Shown: positions 24,761-33,825, numbered from the stretch's first letter. The stretch: 64,000 bases of DNA from Chitinophagaceae bacterium (GCA_016786845.1 JAEUVB010000011.1:62001-126000); one strand, 5' to 3'. Notes: generated by a model from the letters alone, not told the origin. A program made the numbers and translations.

Positions 24761-25357
24761 ATGTCGTATAAGAAAATTGAACTTTATGATGAAGAATCAT
24801 TGGCGAAATTGTCCGGTGAATATGCTTCAATACTCAATCACCTGGGGGAAGACCCGAAACGTGAGGGATTAGAGAAAACCCCTGATCGTGTCTCTAAAGC
24901 CATGCTTTTTTTGACGCAAGGCTATCAAATGGACGCACGAGCCATCCTGAATTCAGCAAAATTTACAGAGAGCTATAGTGAAATGGTGATCGTGAAGGAT
25001 ATTGAATTGTATTCAATGTGCGAACATCATATGCTGCCTTTCTTTGGTAAGGCACATATTGCCTATATTCCCAACGGTTATATTACCGGGTTGAGTAAAC
25101 TGGCAAGGGTGGTGGATTGCTATGCCCGTCGTTTACAAGTGCAGGAGCGTATGACGCATCAGATTTTGGATGCCGTTAAAGATGCCCTTGAGCCTCTTGG
25201 CGTGGCGGTCGTTATTGAAGCCAAGCACCTCTGCATGATGATGCGGGGGGTTCAAAAACAAAATTCTTCAACCACTACATCTGCCTTTTACGGTGAGTTT
25301 GAAAAGGATAAAACCCGGTCAGAATTTTTAAGATTGATTTCAGCAGATCTCCATTAG
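24761..25357 (+). CDS. folE: GTP cyclohydrolase I
   Basis: 198 residues. Converts GTP to 7,8-dihydroneopterin triphosphate for folate, pterin or queuosine synthesis. Family blocks: [20 protein letters not shown], the zinc-binding [40 protein letters not shown] and the C-terminal [20 protein letters not shown] with the second catalytic Cys. It forms a two-gene unit with the upstream PTPS-like gene. Confidence 0.96.
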   Translation: MSYKKIELYDEESLAKLSGEYASILNHLGEDPKREGLEKTPDRVSKAMLFLTQGYQMDARAILNSAKFTESYSEMVIVKDIELYSMCEHHMLPFFGKAHIAYIPNGYITGLSKLARVVDCYARRLQVQERMTHQILDAVKDALEPLGVAVVIEAKHLCMMMRGVQKQNSSTTTSAFYGEFEKDKTRSEFLRLISADLH

Positions 25358-25385
25358 TATTAAATAAACACTTTCAGCAATCTTT

Positions 25386-25973
25386 TTATTGCAATGATTG
25401 CCAGCGAGTTATGTATTTTCCTAATACGTCAAATTCAAGATTTACAGCATCGCCCGAGTGTACGAATTGTATAGAAGTGTGCTCGAAGGTATAAGGGATA
25501 ATGGCCACTTCAAATTCGTCTTTCGAAATATTAAAACAAGTCAGACTGGTACCATTTACCGAGACAGATCCTTTTTCGATGATGAGGTGAGCAAACTCCG
25601 CAGGGAATGAAAAACGGTAAGTCCAATGATCAGATTGGTTCATGCGTACTGTACATAAACCAATCGTATCTACATGGCCCTGAACAATATGTCCGTCTAG
25701 TCGCCCATTCATCGGCACACATCTTTCCAGATTGATTTGATCTCCTTTTTTCCAATGTTTAAGGGTGGTTTTCGCCAGCGTTTCCGGCACGGCACATACT
25801 GTATGGAGGTTTCCATCTATCGCCGTAACGGTTAAGCAAATTCCATTATGGCTCAAGGACTGGTCCACTTTCAATTCGGAACCCAATAAACTTGAAATCT
25901 TGAGGATACAATTGGCATCGGAATGCAAGATTTCTTCTACCGTTCCTAGGGTTTCAATAATGCCTGTAAACAT
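25386..25973 (-). CDS. ribE: riboflavin synthase, alpha subunit
   Basis: 195 residues with two tandem lumazine-binding barrels. The N-terminal MFTGIIETLGTVEE is characteristic; the first barrel has LSHNGICLTVTAIDGN and the second GSVSVNGTSLTCFNIS. The linker is GRLDGHIVQGHVDTIG. It dismutates 6,7-dimethyl-8-ribityllumazine to riboflavin. No FMN riboswitch is visible upstream. It lies nine bases after a lipoprotein gene in the same direction and is probably co-transcribed with it. Confidence 0.95.
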   Translation of the reverse strand: MFTGIIETLGTVEEILHSDANCILKISSLLGSELKVDQSLSHNGICLTVTAIDGNLHTVCAVPETLAKTTLKHWKKGDQINLERCVPMNGRLDGHIVQGHVDTIGLCTVRMNQSDHWTYRFSFPAEFAHLIIEKGSVSVNGTSLTCFNISKDEFEVAIIPYTFEHTSIQFVHSGDAVNLEFDVLGKYITRWQSLQ

Positions 25974-25982
25974 GAAGCCGGA

Positions 25983-26510
25983 TTAAAATTTAGTCGCAGT
26001 ACCGGAATGATAACTTACTCCGGTATCCGTTTGAAGGGTATAAATCAATTTTAGAAAGCTGGTATCACCGATGCCGTTTTTGATTCCTTTTCCGGCTATG
26101 GTGTCTTTGTTATTACAATACAATTGACCGTTTCCGAGCAGGCTGTCAAGGGTAAATGTATAATAGCGCGTCGCTCTGGCAGTGTATTTGGTCGTATCGC
26201 AAAACCCTGAAATAGTGAGATGTGTTGAATCTATTTGGATGATCGAAATATTGAAGGAATCCTGAGCCAGGAGGGTGCCGGCCGCATTGAAGATAGAATC
26301 GCGATAAAAATAACTGCCCTGATAGATTTGAGCCGGATATATACAGACCGAATTGTCAGGAATACCCGGGAAATCCCAGTTGTAATTGATGGCCGCGGGA
26401 TCGTTGCAGTATTTATTTTTGATCCGGCTGTCCGTAAAAGGGGCGGGGTCCTTGTAACGCTTACAGGCAAGGGCTGTGAGGAGTAAAATAAAAAGTAAAC
26501 CGTTTCGCAT
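25983..26510 (-). CDS. hypothetical lipoprotein
   Basis: 175 residues with a lipoprotein signal (LLFILLLTALAC, Cys at residue 16). The mature part contains YCNDPAAINYNWDFPGIPDNSVC, a Cys-bounded segment often found in Bacteroidota lipoproteins, and then a beta-rich body (FNISIIQIDSTHLTISGF, TRYYTFTLDSLL). Family unknown to me. It precedes ribE by nine bases; the functional link, if any, is unclear. Confidence 0.7.
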   Translation of the reverse strand: MRNGLLFILLLTALACKRYKDPAPFTDSRIKNKYCNDPAAINYNWDFPGIPDNSVCIYPAQIYQGSYFYRDSIFNAAGTLLAQDSFNISIIQIDSTHLTISGFCDTTKYTARATRYYTFTLDSLLGNGQLYCNNKDTIAGKGIKNGIGDTSFLKLIYTLQTDTGVSYHSGTATKF

Positions 26511-26561
26511 GAACTACAAATGTAACGATGTGGAATTAATAATAGTATTTCCTGAATAAAT

Positions 26562-26592
26562 TTTGATTTTTTACCATTAATACATACATTTG
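26562..26592 (+). promoter_or_regulatory. full promoter of rpsU: TTTG (26562-26565) and TACATTTG (26585-26592)
   Basis: Both Bacteroidota elements are present with a 19-base spacer, matching the known -33 TTTG / -7 TAnnTTTG arrangement. The rpsU ATG is at 26616. Confidence 0.75.
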
Positions 26593-26615
26593 CGCTCCAA
26601 ATATTAAAATAATAT

Positions 26616-26819
26616 ATGTTAATCATTGATTCAAAAGATTGCGAAAGCATTGACAAGGCACTGAAGAAGTACAAGAAGAAATTCGAAAAGGCTCATATCC
26701 TGATTCAATTACGGGAGCGTCAGTCTTTCACAAAAAAATCAGTACGTCGTCGTGGCCAGGTGCTGAAAGCAGTCTATAAACAACAATTGCTCTCCGGGGT
26801 TATCGAACCGAGCAAATAG
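26616..26819 (+). CDS. rpsU: 30S ribosomal protein S21 (bS21)
   Basis: 67 residues, very basic: DKALKKYKKKFEKAHILIQL, RERQSFTKKSVRRRGQVLKA. In Bacteroidota bS21 helps to hide the anti-Shine-Dalgarno end of 16S rRNA, in line with the lack of Shine-Dalgarno sites across this window. It is 27 bases before xerC, a conserved pairing in the phylum. A perfect -33/-7 promoter lies just upstream. Confidence 0.95.
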   Translation: MLIIDSKDCESIDKALKKYKKKFEKAHILIQLRERQSFTKKSVRRRGQVLKAVYKQQLLSGVIEPSK

Positions 26820-26846
26820 TTGTACCTTAGCCTATAAAACCTGAAC

Positions 26847-27731
26847 ATGGACCCCATCTCAGATTTTATAGCTTATCTGCAACACGAAAAACGCTACTCC
26901 ATACATACTGTTCAAGCTTACGAAAGTGATCTTGAACAGTTTTTTTTATTTCTACAATCTACCTTTGAAGTATCAGATCCGGCAAAGGTGAATCATGCGC
27001 AAATTAGAAGTTGGCTCGCCGGACTAAAAGAATCCGGTGTATCTGCCCGATCCATGAATCGGAAAATATCCAGCCTTAAATCTTTTTTCAAGTACTTGTT
27101 AAAGATGAAGATCGTAGATGCAACTCCGATGAGTAAAGTCATCTCTCCAAAGAATTCAAAACGACTGCCTGTATTTGTGAATGAGACCAATATGGATGTT
27201 TTGTTCACCCAAGTCGAATTCCCGGATGATTATCAGGGGCATACCGAACGGCTCATCCTGGAATTACTTTATCAAACCGGCATGCGTAGGGCCGAACTGC
27301 TTAATCTTAAACTTCAGGATATTGATTATTCACTCCGCAGCATAAAGGTTTTAGGTAAAGGCAATAAAGAACGCATCATCCCGATGGCCGTTGAGTTGGC
27401 ACAATTGATCGAAACTTATGCGATTTTACGAAATCAACAAGACAACATACAGACCGATCATCTATTGCTATTACCGGATGGAAAGCCGCTGTATCCGAAA
27501 TATGTTTACCTGACCGTAAAAAAATACCTGAGTCAAACTACAACACTCGATAAGCGGAGTCCCCACGTACTCAGACATACCTTTGCCACACATCTGCTCA
27601 ACAAAGGCGCCGATCTCAATGCAGTCAAGGAATTGTTGGGACATGCTAATCTCACCGCCACCCAGGTTTATACGCATAACACGATTGAGAAACTCAAAGA
27701 CATACATAAAAAGGCGCATCCCAAAGCCTGA
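26847..27731 (+). CDS. tyrosine recombinase XerC/XerD-type
   Basis: 294 residues. N-terminal SAM-like core-binding domain (QHEKRYSIHTVQAYESDLEQ) and a C-terminal catalytic domain with the full set of residues: R147 (QTGMRRAEL), K171 (GKGNKER), H240 and R243 (HVLRHTFATH), H266 (LLGH) and Y275 (TQVYTH). Probably the chromosome-dimer-resolving recombinase, given its length and its position after rpsU. The hpf/raiA gene that usually follows in Bacteroidota is absent here. No attachment site is evident. Confidence 0.92.
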   Translation: MDPISDFIAYLQHEKRYSIHTVQAYESDLEQFFLFLQSTFEVSDPAKVNHAQIRSWLAGLKESGVSARSMNRKISSLKSFFKYLLKMKIVDATPMSKVISPKNSKRLPVFVNETNMDVLFTQVEFPDDYQGHTERLILELLYQTGMRRAELLNLKLQDIDYSLRSIKVLGKGNKERIIPMAVELAQLIETYAILRNQQDNIQTDHLLLLPDGKPLYPKYVYLTVKKYLSQTTTLDKRSPHVLRHTFATHLLNKGADLNAVKELLGHANLTATQVYTHNTIEKLKDIHKKAHPKA

Positions 27732-27775
27732 GGATAAGGCTGAATCGTTTCAAGCTTTGTATATTCGTAACTTCT

Positions 27776-28552
27776 ATGAAATCTCCTATCCGTTTTACAT
27801 TTCTTGGAACCGGAACTTCTCAAGGCGTTCCGCTCATCGGATGCCCATGTCATGTTTGTCAGTCGCAAGATCCAAAAGATAAACGACTCAGGACATCGCT
27901 CTTAATCGAGACAGATACCACTACCGTGGTCATCGACAGCGGACCGGATTTTCGTCAACAATTATTGAGAGCCGGTGTTAAAAAACTGGATGCTTTAATT
28001 TTTACCCATTCTCATAAAGATCATCTCGCCGGCATGGATGATATACGGGCTTTTAACTATCTCCAAAACCGGCCCATTGATGTGTTTGCCACCAAGGCTA
28101 CAGAAGCTGTCATGCGCATGGAATTTTCCTATATCTTTTCCAACAGCGGTTATCCGGGTATACCTGAAATAAATTTGATAACGATCGATAAGAACAGCCT
28201 CATAGATGTTGGCGATATCCGATTACAAGCTTTGGAAGTCATGCACTATAAAATGCCTGTATTGGGTTTTAGAATCGGCGATTTTACCTATATCACAGAT
28301 GCCAATCATATTGCAGAAGAGGAAATGGAAAAGATCAAAGGCAGTCAGTATCTGGTGCTGAATGCATTACGAAAAGAAAAACATATTTCTCATTTTACCC
28401 TCGATGAAGCGATTGTCGTTTCTCGGCAAGTCATGGCCCCCAAAACTTATTTTACCCATATCAGTCATCAATTGGGCTTGTATGCCGATGAAAATCCGAA
28501 ATTACCTGAAGGTATACAATTGGCATTTGATATGTTGCAGATTGAGTTGTAA
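27776..28552 (+). CDS. MBL-fold metal-dependent hydrolase, PhnP-like
   Basis: 258 residues. Metallo-beta-lactamase fold with THSHKDHLAGMDDIR (metal motif), ITDANHI and a C-terminal THISHQLG. The N-terminal FLGTGTSQGVPLIGCPCHVC, with a Cys cluster, is typical of PhnP-like cyclic-phosphate phosphodiesterases, where it binds a structural zinc. The natural substrate in Bacteroidota is not established. It starts 45 bases after xerC and may be co-transcribed with it. Confidence 0.87.
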   Translation: MKSPIRFTFLGTGTSQGVPLIGCPCHVCQSQDPKDKRLRTSLLIETDTTTVVIDSGPDFRQQLLRAGVKKLDALIFTHSHKDHLAGMDDIRAFNYLQNRPIDVFATKATEAVMRMEFSYIFSNSGYPGIPEINLITIDKNSLIDVGDIRLQALEVMHYKMPVLGFRIGDFTYITDANHIAEEEMEKIKGSQYLVLNALRKEKHISHFTLDEAIVVSRQVMAPKTYFTHISHQLGLYADENPKLPEGIQLAFDMLQIEL

Positions 28553-28773
28553 AAGCGTTTTAAGGCTCAAGAATCAGTTTTGATCGATCGATAAACACAC
28601 ATTCTGCTGATTGTCCCCGTTTTTCCTGTTTCGCTACTGTGGGCTATAGACTAACTCCATACGATGAATCGGACAATATCCAGCAAACGGGTCCGAACAT
28701 ATCCTGCCTGATTTAATGCTTGAGTCATTTTGATGCGGGAAAATTTGGATTAACTTTACAGAAAAGTGGACCT

Positions 28774-29994
28774 ATGGATGCCAAACCCAAGCCTATTATC
28801 AATGTATCTTATTCTTATAATCCGCTGGAGGAAACACTTGAGTATTCACCCGGGAAAAAATCTGTATTCATAGGCATACCTAAGGAAACTTCCTTTCAGG
28901 AAAATCGTATTGCACTCACCCCACAAGCCGTGTCCGTGATCGTGAACAACGGACACCAGGTCGCTATTGAGAGAAATGCCGGCGTGGCCTCTTCTTTCAG
29001 TGATCGTGATTATTCGGAGGCCGGCGCACTGATCGTGCATGATAAACATGAAATTTTTAAGGCTGATATCATTTTAAAGACGGCCCCCATTTCGTATGAA
29101 GAATTGGACCTGTTAAGTAAAGATCAGATCGTTTTTTCCCCAATGCATATCCCGACCATCAGTAAGGATTATTTACAACGATGTTTGGAAAAGAATATCA
29201 TCGGAATTGCCTTGGGCAATATCAAAGATGATGCAGGCAACTATCCTATCGTGCGTTCTATGAGCCAGATTGCCGGTATACATACTATGCACGTCGCTGC
29301 TAAATATTTGAGCTCCAATCATCACGGTAAAGGTTTATTGCTGGGAGGAATTGCCGGGGTATTACCCGCCCAGGTCGTCATTATTGGAGCCGGCATGGTA
29401 GGAGAGTATGCCACGCGAAGTGCTTTAGGATGCGGTGCACAAGTGAAGGTATTCGACAATTCCATCTACAGGCTGATGCGACTTCAACGTACTGTTGGAC
29501 AAGCCGTTCCGACCTGCGTGATAGACCCGATTCAATTGACCAATGCATTAAAAGATGCGGATGTGGCCATAGGTGCCCTCAAGCCTATAAAAGGTATTGT
29601 ACCCATGGTTGTGACAGAACAAATGGTCGAGAAAATGAAACCCGGTTCTGTCATTATCGATGTCAGTATTGATAACGGCGGTTGCTTTGAAACCTCAGCC
29701 CTGACCACACATGAGGAGCCTGTATTCCTGAAGAACGAAGTGATTCATTATTGCGTACCCAATATAGCCTCGGCGGTACCTGCTACCGCTTCTACGGCGA
29801 TCAGCAATATTCTCATGCCCCTCATTCTTTCATGCACAGATTCGGTCGGTACGGCCGATAATATTTTACAACACAAACCCGGTTTGTTATCAGCCACTTA
29901 TATGTACAAGGGCCGATTGACGAGCAGGGTACTTTCTAAAAAATTTAACTTAAAATACACCGATCTCAACTTATTATTGTCCTCTAATTTTTAA
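28774..29994 (+). CDS. ald: alanine dehydrogenase
   Basis: NAD-dependent interconversion of alanine and pyruvate with ammonia; about 406 residues from the ATG at 28774. Blocks: FIGIPKETSFQENRIALTPQ, RNAGVASSFSDRDY, GNYPIVRSMSQIAGIHTMH and the Rossmann loop IGAGMVGEYATRSAL, then SVIIDVSIDNGGCFETS and HYCVPNIASAVPATAS. A TTG at 28720 would add 18 residues of low plausibility, so the ATG is preferred. The N-terminus is about 30 residues longer than in non-Bacteroidota enzymes. Confidence 0.9.
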   Translation: MDAKPKPIINVSYSYNPLEETLEYSPGKKSVFIGIPKETSFQENRIALTPQAVSVIVNNGHQVAIERNAGVASSFSDRDYSEAGALIVHDKHEIFKADIILKTAPISYEELDLLSKDQIVFSPMHIPTISKDYLQRCLEKNIIGIALGNIKDDAGNYPIVRSMSQIAGIHTMHVAAKYLSSNHHGKGLLLGGIAGVLPAQVVIIGAGMVGEYATRSALGCGAQVKVFDNSIYRLMRLQRTVGQAVPTCVIDPIQLTNALKDADVAIGALKPIKGIVPMVVTEQMVEKMKPGSVIIDVSIDNGGCFETSALTTHEEPVFLKNEVIHYCVPNIASAVPATASTAISNILMPLILSCTDSVGTADNILQHKPGLLSATYMYKGRLTSRVLSKKFNLKYTDLNLLLSSNF

Positions 29995-30005
29995 GACCAT
30001 AATCT

Positions 30006-30368
30006 ATGCCCTCTTATCGTCGCAATAAAACGATTGCCGGATACCATATGTTGATGTTACTGTCAGCAGTTGATTTTCGTTTTCATATTGAAGAGGAGAA
30101 AATCATTCGCGAATACATCTTTCAGGAATTTCCTTTTCAGGTCAATTTGGATAATGAGATTGATTTTATCGCCAAGTTGCCCCACGATGAATGGCATAGT
30201 CATTTCCTAAAATGCATCGACGATTTTCATGAAGACTCAACAAATGAAGAACGCAACAGCTTGTTGAAATTTGCACTTTATTTGACCAAGGCGGATGATG
30301 TCATCACGGAAGAAGAGAATTTTTATCTTCAAAGTATGTTTGAAGCCTGGGATCATGAACGCGAGTAG
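30006..30368 (+). CDS. TerB-like family protein
   Basis: 120 residues, all helical and acidic, resembling the TerB tellurite-resistance-like family: YHMLMLLSAVDFRFHIEEEK, FPFQVNLDNEIDFIAKL and LKFALYLTKADDVITEEEN with paired acidic residues at helix ends. The role in Bacteroidota is unknown, and no other ter genes are near. Starts 11 bases after ald and is likely in the same transcript. Confidence 0.75.
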   Translation: MPSYRRNKTIAGYHMLMLLSAVDFRFHIEEEKIIREYIFQEFPFQVNLDNEIDFIAKLPHDEWHSHFLKCIDDFHEDSTNEERNSLLKFALYLTKADDVITEEENFYLQSMFEAWDHERE

Positions 30369-30460
30369 TTAGGACAATGTTGAATGTTGAATGTTTAATG
30401 TTGAATGTTCAATGGGGCGTTCATGAAAATAATCAGCGTAAATAGAAACGATCATTATAT

Positions 30461-30530
30461 TGCCCCCGAGTAAATATTCGATCGCTTCATCATTCGTTTC
30501 GGGGTCCCTGAATCCCGCTAAGGCGGGCAG
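30461..30530 (-). repeat. dispersed two-hairpin intergenic repeat, copy 3
   Basis: Read on the minus strand: CCCGC-ctta-GCGGG, TTCAGGGACCCCG, ACGAATGATGAAGCGA, then ACTCGGGGGCA. Same block order as at 4295-4375 and 45512-45596. The first stem uses different bases but remains paired. Confidence 0.7.
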
Positions 30531-30574
30531 ATTGAGAACTAGGAGAGAGAATGTGGAAGCTATGTTGCCACCGT

Positions 30575-30605
30575 CATTGCCAGGAAGCACGACGAAGCAA
30601 TCTCA
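30575..30605. repeat. CGTCATTGC...GCAATCT palindromic repeat
   Basis: CGTCATTGC at the left and GACGAAGCAATCT at the right can pair through ATTGC/GCAAT and CGTC/GACG. It resembles an element I know to be scattered in many Gram-negative genomes. Only one copy is seen in this window. Confidence 0.45.
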
Positions 30606-30737
30606 TGTCAAGTATCGTCCATTTTCATTGAGTTCCTAAACCCTTTTCATAAATATGCAGTCTGGAAAAACAAATTGTATTCAGATATTATAATTTCAAA
30701 CGCAACACTTATCTTGAGCATCATAAATCGAATCGCT

Positions 30738-33131
30738 ATGCGTAAAGTATTATTCATTTGGATGTTGATGATGAGTGTGAATATGGAGATGTGGTCTCAG
30801 GTATTACAAACCGTTAAGGGGACCGTGGTCGACAAAGAGACCAAGCAAGTATTGCCTCAGGTCACTGTCCGAATTTTTAAAGAGGGTGTAGAGCTGGGAG
30901 GGAATACGGATGAGAACGGTGAATATCGTATCGATCAAGTACCTGTGGGCTCCTATACGATCCAATTTACCGCACTGGGTTTCAGGAATTATGCCGTGAG
31001 TGATGTACAGGTCAATTCAGCAAAAGAGTATGTACAAAATGCCGAATTGGAAGATGCCACCATGAGTCTGAAAGCTGTAGAAATTAAGACCAAGAAAAAA
31101 TATACCAATGAAATGGGATTGGTGAGTATCAAACAGTTTGATGTGCAGGAAACCGAACGATATGCCGGCAGTCGGGGAGACCCTGCCCGTATGGCCAGTA
31201 ACTTTGCCGGTGTGCAAGGTGCCGATGATTCACGAAATGATATTGTCATTCGCGGGAATTCACCTCAAGGCGTGTTGTGGCGATTGGAAAATGTAGATAT
31301 CCCCAATCCGAATCACTTTAATGTACCCGGCACTACCGGTGGCCCTGTGAGTATGCTCAATAACAAAATGCTGAGCAACAGTGATTTTTTTACAGGCGCT
31401 TTCCCTTCCGATTATGGTAACAGTACAGCCGGTGTTTTTGATTTACAGATGCGAAACGGAAATAAAGATCGTTATGAATTTACAGCGCAGTTTGGATTCT
31501 TAGGCACAGAACTTGGCGCTGAAGGACCCATCAGCAAGAAAAAGGGTTCGAGCTTTTTATTCAACTATCGATACAGTACACTCAAACTGTTTGATGCCCT
31601 GAATATTAAAATTGGTACGAATTCAGTACCCGCTTATCAGGATGCAAGTTTTAAATTGAATTTTCCATTAGGTAAGAAAACAAAATTCTCATTGTGGGGA
31701 TTAGGTGGATTGAGTAAAATCGATTTGATCGTGAATGATCAGACCGAGCCCCCCACGGAACTCTACGGAGAAAGTGATCGGGATCAATATTTCAAAACGA
31801 ATATGGGTGTGGTGGGTGCCAATCTGCAACACAATATCAACAGTAAATCTTATACCCGCATTTCGGCTGCAGTGAGCAATAGTCATGTCAACTCTCGACA
31901 TGATAAAGTATTTCGCGATTCGAATTATGCGGTTACCTCCCTCAAACCTATTTTGGGATATGATTATCGGGTGACTTCAATCTTATTGCATGCATTGTAT
32001 AATGTGAAATTGAATGCCAAATGGGTGCTTAAGGCAGGCCTCATTAATAATACATATTTGGTGAATCTTACGGACAGTAGTCGTCAGTATCCGCCGACAC
32101 AAATGCAATGGCAAATCAGAAACCGATATACCGGGACCACGAATCTGAGTCAGGCATATATGCAGTTGAAATATCGTCTCAGCCCCGAACTGACCATGAC
32201 AGGCGGGCTGCATGCACAGTATTTAAGCCATAGCCAATCCTTCGCCATAGAACCGCGTTTCGGATTAAAGTATCTGGCCAGTCCGGTATGCAATTTTACT
32301 TTTGGCTATGGTCTGCATAGTCAGATGCAGCAACTCTATCAATACTTTGCCCAAAAAGAATCAACCACCGTATTGCCGTTACACAATTATGCGATGGGCT
32401 TTACGAAAAGTCATCATTTGGTTTTGGGTAATGAGTATAGCCTGGGTAAGCATTTGAGCCTGCGTACAGAGGTCTATTATCAGTATTTGTACAACATACC
32501 GATAGAGAAAAGGGCGGGTAGCAGTTTCAGTGCGGTGAATCAGGGCGGTAGTTTCTCCCGTTTGTTTCCGGATACTTTGGTGAACAATGGCACCGCCTAT
32601 AATTATGGATTGGAAATGACTTTGTCCAAAGCCTTTAGTCAGGGGTATTACTTTTTGCTGACCGGAACCTTGTTCAACAGTAAAGCCAAAGGGAATGATC
32701 AAGTGTATCGAAATACCGATTATAACGGGCGTTATATTTTGAACGCACTCGTTGGATACAACATAAAAGTTCGAAAAAATAATGCACTGATCTTAGGAGC
32801 CAAGGTGACCTATGCCGGCGGACAATTGTATTCGCCACCTGACAGTGCTGCAAGCGTTATGTTGGGAGATTTAGTGGTGGTAGATAGCTTACGAAATACA
32901 CTGAAGTTTAAAGATTACTTCAGGGTCGATTTTAAATTGGGGTACAAGATTAACCGGCCAAGGGTAACCCATGAAATTGCCATTGATTTGGTGAACGTGT
33001 TTAATATCAAGAATATTTTGAGTATGACCTATTCACCGGACTTGGCAGCGCAGGGAGCCTATCCATTTACCAAGACTTATCAGCTAGGGTTTTTGCCCTT
33101 GTTTTATTATCGTTTAGATTGGCACGATTGA
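30738..33131 (+). CDS. TonB-dependent receptor with carboxypeptidase-regulatory-like domain
   Basis: Outer-membrane receptor of 797 residues from the ATG at 30738 (MRKVLFIWMLMMSVNMEMWSQ signal); the TTG at 30675 is upstream of the signal peptide. Domains: CarboxypepD_reg-like fold (VKGTVVDKETKQVLPQVTV ... TDENGEYRIDQVPVGSYTI), plug (RGDPARMASNFAGVQGADD, IVIRGNSPQGVLWRLENVDI, SDYGNSTAGVFDLQMRNGN), then a beta barrel to the end. There is no SusD partner, so it need not be a glycan importer; an iron, vitamin or peptide ligand is equally possible. Confidence 0.9.
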   Translation: MRKVLFIWMLMMSVNMEMWSQVLQTVKGTVVDKETKQVLPQVTVRIFKEGVELGGNTDENGEYRIDQVPVGSYTIQFTALGFRNYAVSDVQVNSAKEYVQNAELEDATMSLKAVEIKTKKKYTNEMGLVSIKQFDVQETERYAGSRGDPARMASNFAGVQGADDSRNDIVIRGNSPQGVLWRLENVDIPNPNHFNVPGTTGGPVSMLNNKMLSNSDFFTGAFPSDYGNSTAGVFDLQMRNGNKDRYEFTAQFGFLGTELGAEGPISKKKGSSFLFNYRYSTLKLFDALNIKIGTNSVPAYQDASFKLNFPLGKKTKFSLWGLGGLSKIDLIVNDQTEPPTELYGESDRDQYFKTNMGVVGANLQHNINSKSYTRISAAVSNSHVNSRHDKVFRDSNYAVTSLKPILGYDYRVTSILLHALYNVKLNAKWVLKAGLINNTYLVNLTDSSRQYPPTQMQWQIRNRYTGTTNLSQAYMQLKYRLSPELTMTGGLHAQYLSHSQSFAIEPRFGLKYLASPVCNFTFGYGLHSQMQQLYQYFAQKESTTVLPLHNYAMGFTKSHHLVLGNEYSLGKHLSLRTEVYYQYLYNIPIEKRAGSSFSAVNQGGSFSRLFPDTLVNNGTAYNYGLEMTLSKAFSQGYYFLLTGTLFNSKAKGNDQVYRNTDYNGRYILNALVGYNIKVRKNNALILGAKVTYAGGQLYSPPDSAASVMLGDLVVVDSLRNTLKFKDYFRVDFKLGYKINRPRVTHEIAIDLVNVFNIKNILSMTYSPDLAAQGAYPFTKTYQLGFLPLFYYRLDWHD

Positions 33132-33339
33132 TCGGGGAGAGGGATGAAAGAATATCCTTCCCGATGCAGATCGTGATGAATGATTGCTCAAAGAAAGAGA
33201 AGGACCCTGAGGCATAGCCCCGGCAGCAGCGAATATCCTCCGCCTGTTTTCGGCGGAGATAGTAGCGTATGACGGGAAGCAGATGAAGAAAGCACAGGCC
33301 CCGAGCTCCGAAAGAAACACTAAATTTTAGTTCCTTGCT

Positions 33340-33825
33340 TTATCGAATTTTTGTGCCAAATCGTTTGTCTAACCACAATAACAGGGTGGCGGTAAATAAG
33401 ATCATCAGGCTATACATCACCATTGGGGTTTGTAACAAGTTCAGGGGCAATTCGGGAATATGTATTTCAAGATGGCGGGTCGGTGTACCAATTGACCGGG
33501 TTGAAATCAAGGCCATGAAAATACTACCGACCAAGAGGATGCCGAGCAAACTAAACACGAACAAAACGATACGTCTATCCGGACGAGCAAAGGATGATAA
33601 AGGCTTTTTCTGCATCGCCCATTTGTCCATTACATTCGCCGAAAATCGCATGGAGGGTTGATGAATCAACTCGTCTGATTGAAGGTCACTTTTTAAATCG
33701 AGGATTTCGTTCAGCATTTTTTGCATTTCCGGATCTGACGATAACAGCCGTTCCATATGTGCAGCTTCTTCCTCATTTAAAAGGCCGTCGGCATAATCCC
33801 ATAATTGTTCAGTGGCGTTTTTCAT
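33340..33825 (-). CDS. putative anti-sigma factor (membrane protein)
   Basis: 161 residues. The cytoplasmic N-terminus (LWDYADGLLNEEEAAHMERLL) resembles the start of anti-sigma domains, although no HxxxCxxC zinc motif is present. Two transmembrane segments follow (RIVLFVFSLLGILLVGSIFM; MVMYSLMILFTATLLLWL). Its ATG overlaps the stop of the upstream sigma gene as ATGA, the main reason for calling it the cognate anti-sigma factor. Confidence 0.65.
   Translation of the reverse strand: MKNATEQLWDYADGLLNEEEAAHMERLLSSDPEMQKMLNEILDLKSDLQSDELIHQPSMRFSANVMDKWAMQKKPLSSFARPDRRIVLFVFSLLGILLVGSIFMALISTRSIGTPTRHLEIHIPELPLNLLQTPMVMYSLMILFTATLLLWLDKRFGTKIR

Larger units (their letters stand above)
30369..30737. 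other. intergenic gap rich in repeats
   Basis: No gene is supported here. It holds a short TTGAATGTT-type low-complexity run (30376-30412), the third copy of the two-hairpin repeat (30461-30530) and a palindromic CGTCATTGC...GCAATCTC element (30575-30605). The stretch 30660-30737 should contain the promoter of the TonB-dependent receptor, but only the weak TATAATTTC is visible. Confidence 0.6.

Noticed and set aside
25374..26560. FMN riboswitch for ribE
   Set aside because: No RFN element sequence is visible upstream of ribE or of the lipoprotein gene before it.
26231..26674. 147-codon minus-strand frame spanning the lipoprotein start and the rpsU promoter
   Set aside because: It crosses a perfect -33/-7 promoter and two confident gene starts, so it is not coding.
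26847..27731. Tyrosine recombinase as a sign of an integrated element
   Set aside because: It sits after rpsU as in the chromosomal XerC of the phylum, with no attachment repeats, relaxase or phage genes nearby.
28553..28773. Possible RNA gene between the PhnP-like gene and ald
   Set aside because: No cloverleaf, riboswitch core or strong terminator could be drawn; ACTCCATACGATGAATCGG and similar parts do not fold convincingly by eye.
30369..30590. 73-codon minus-strand frame ending HSTLNIQHSTLS
   Set aside because: It translates the low-complexity run and the two-hairpin repeat; no protein features.
33114..33320. 68-codon minus-strand frame between the TonB receptor and the anti-sigma gene
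   Set aside because: It covers intergenic, hairpin-rich DNA and overlaps the end of the receptor gene; no homology recognised.
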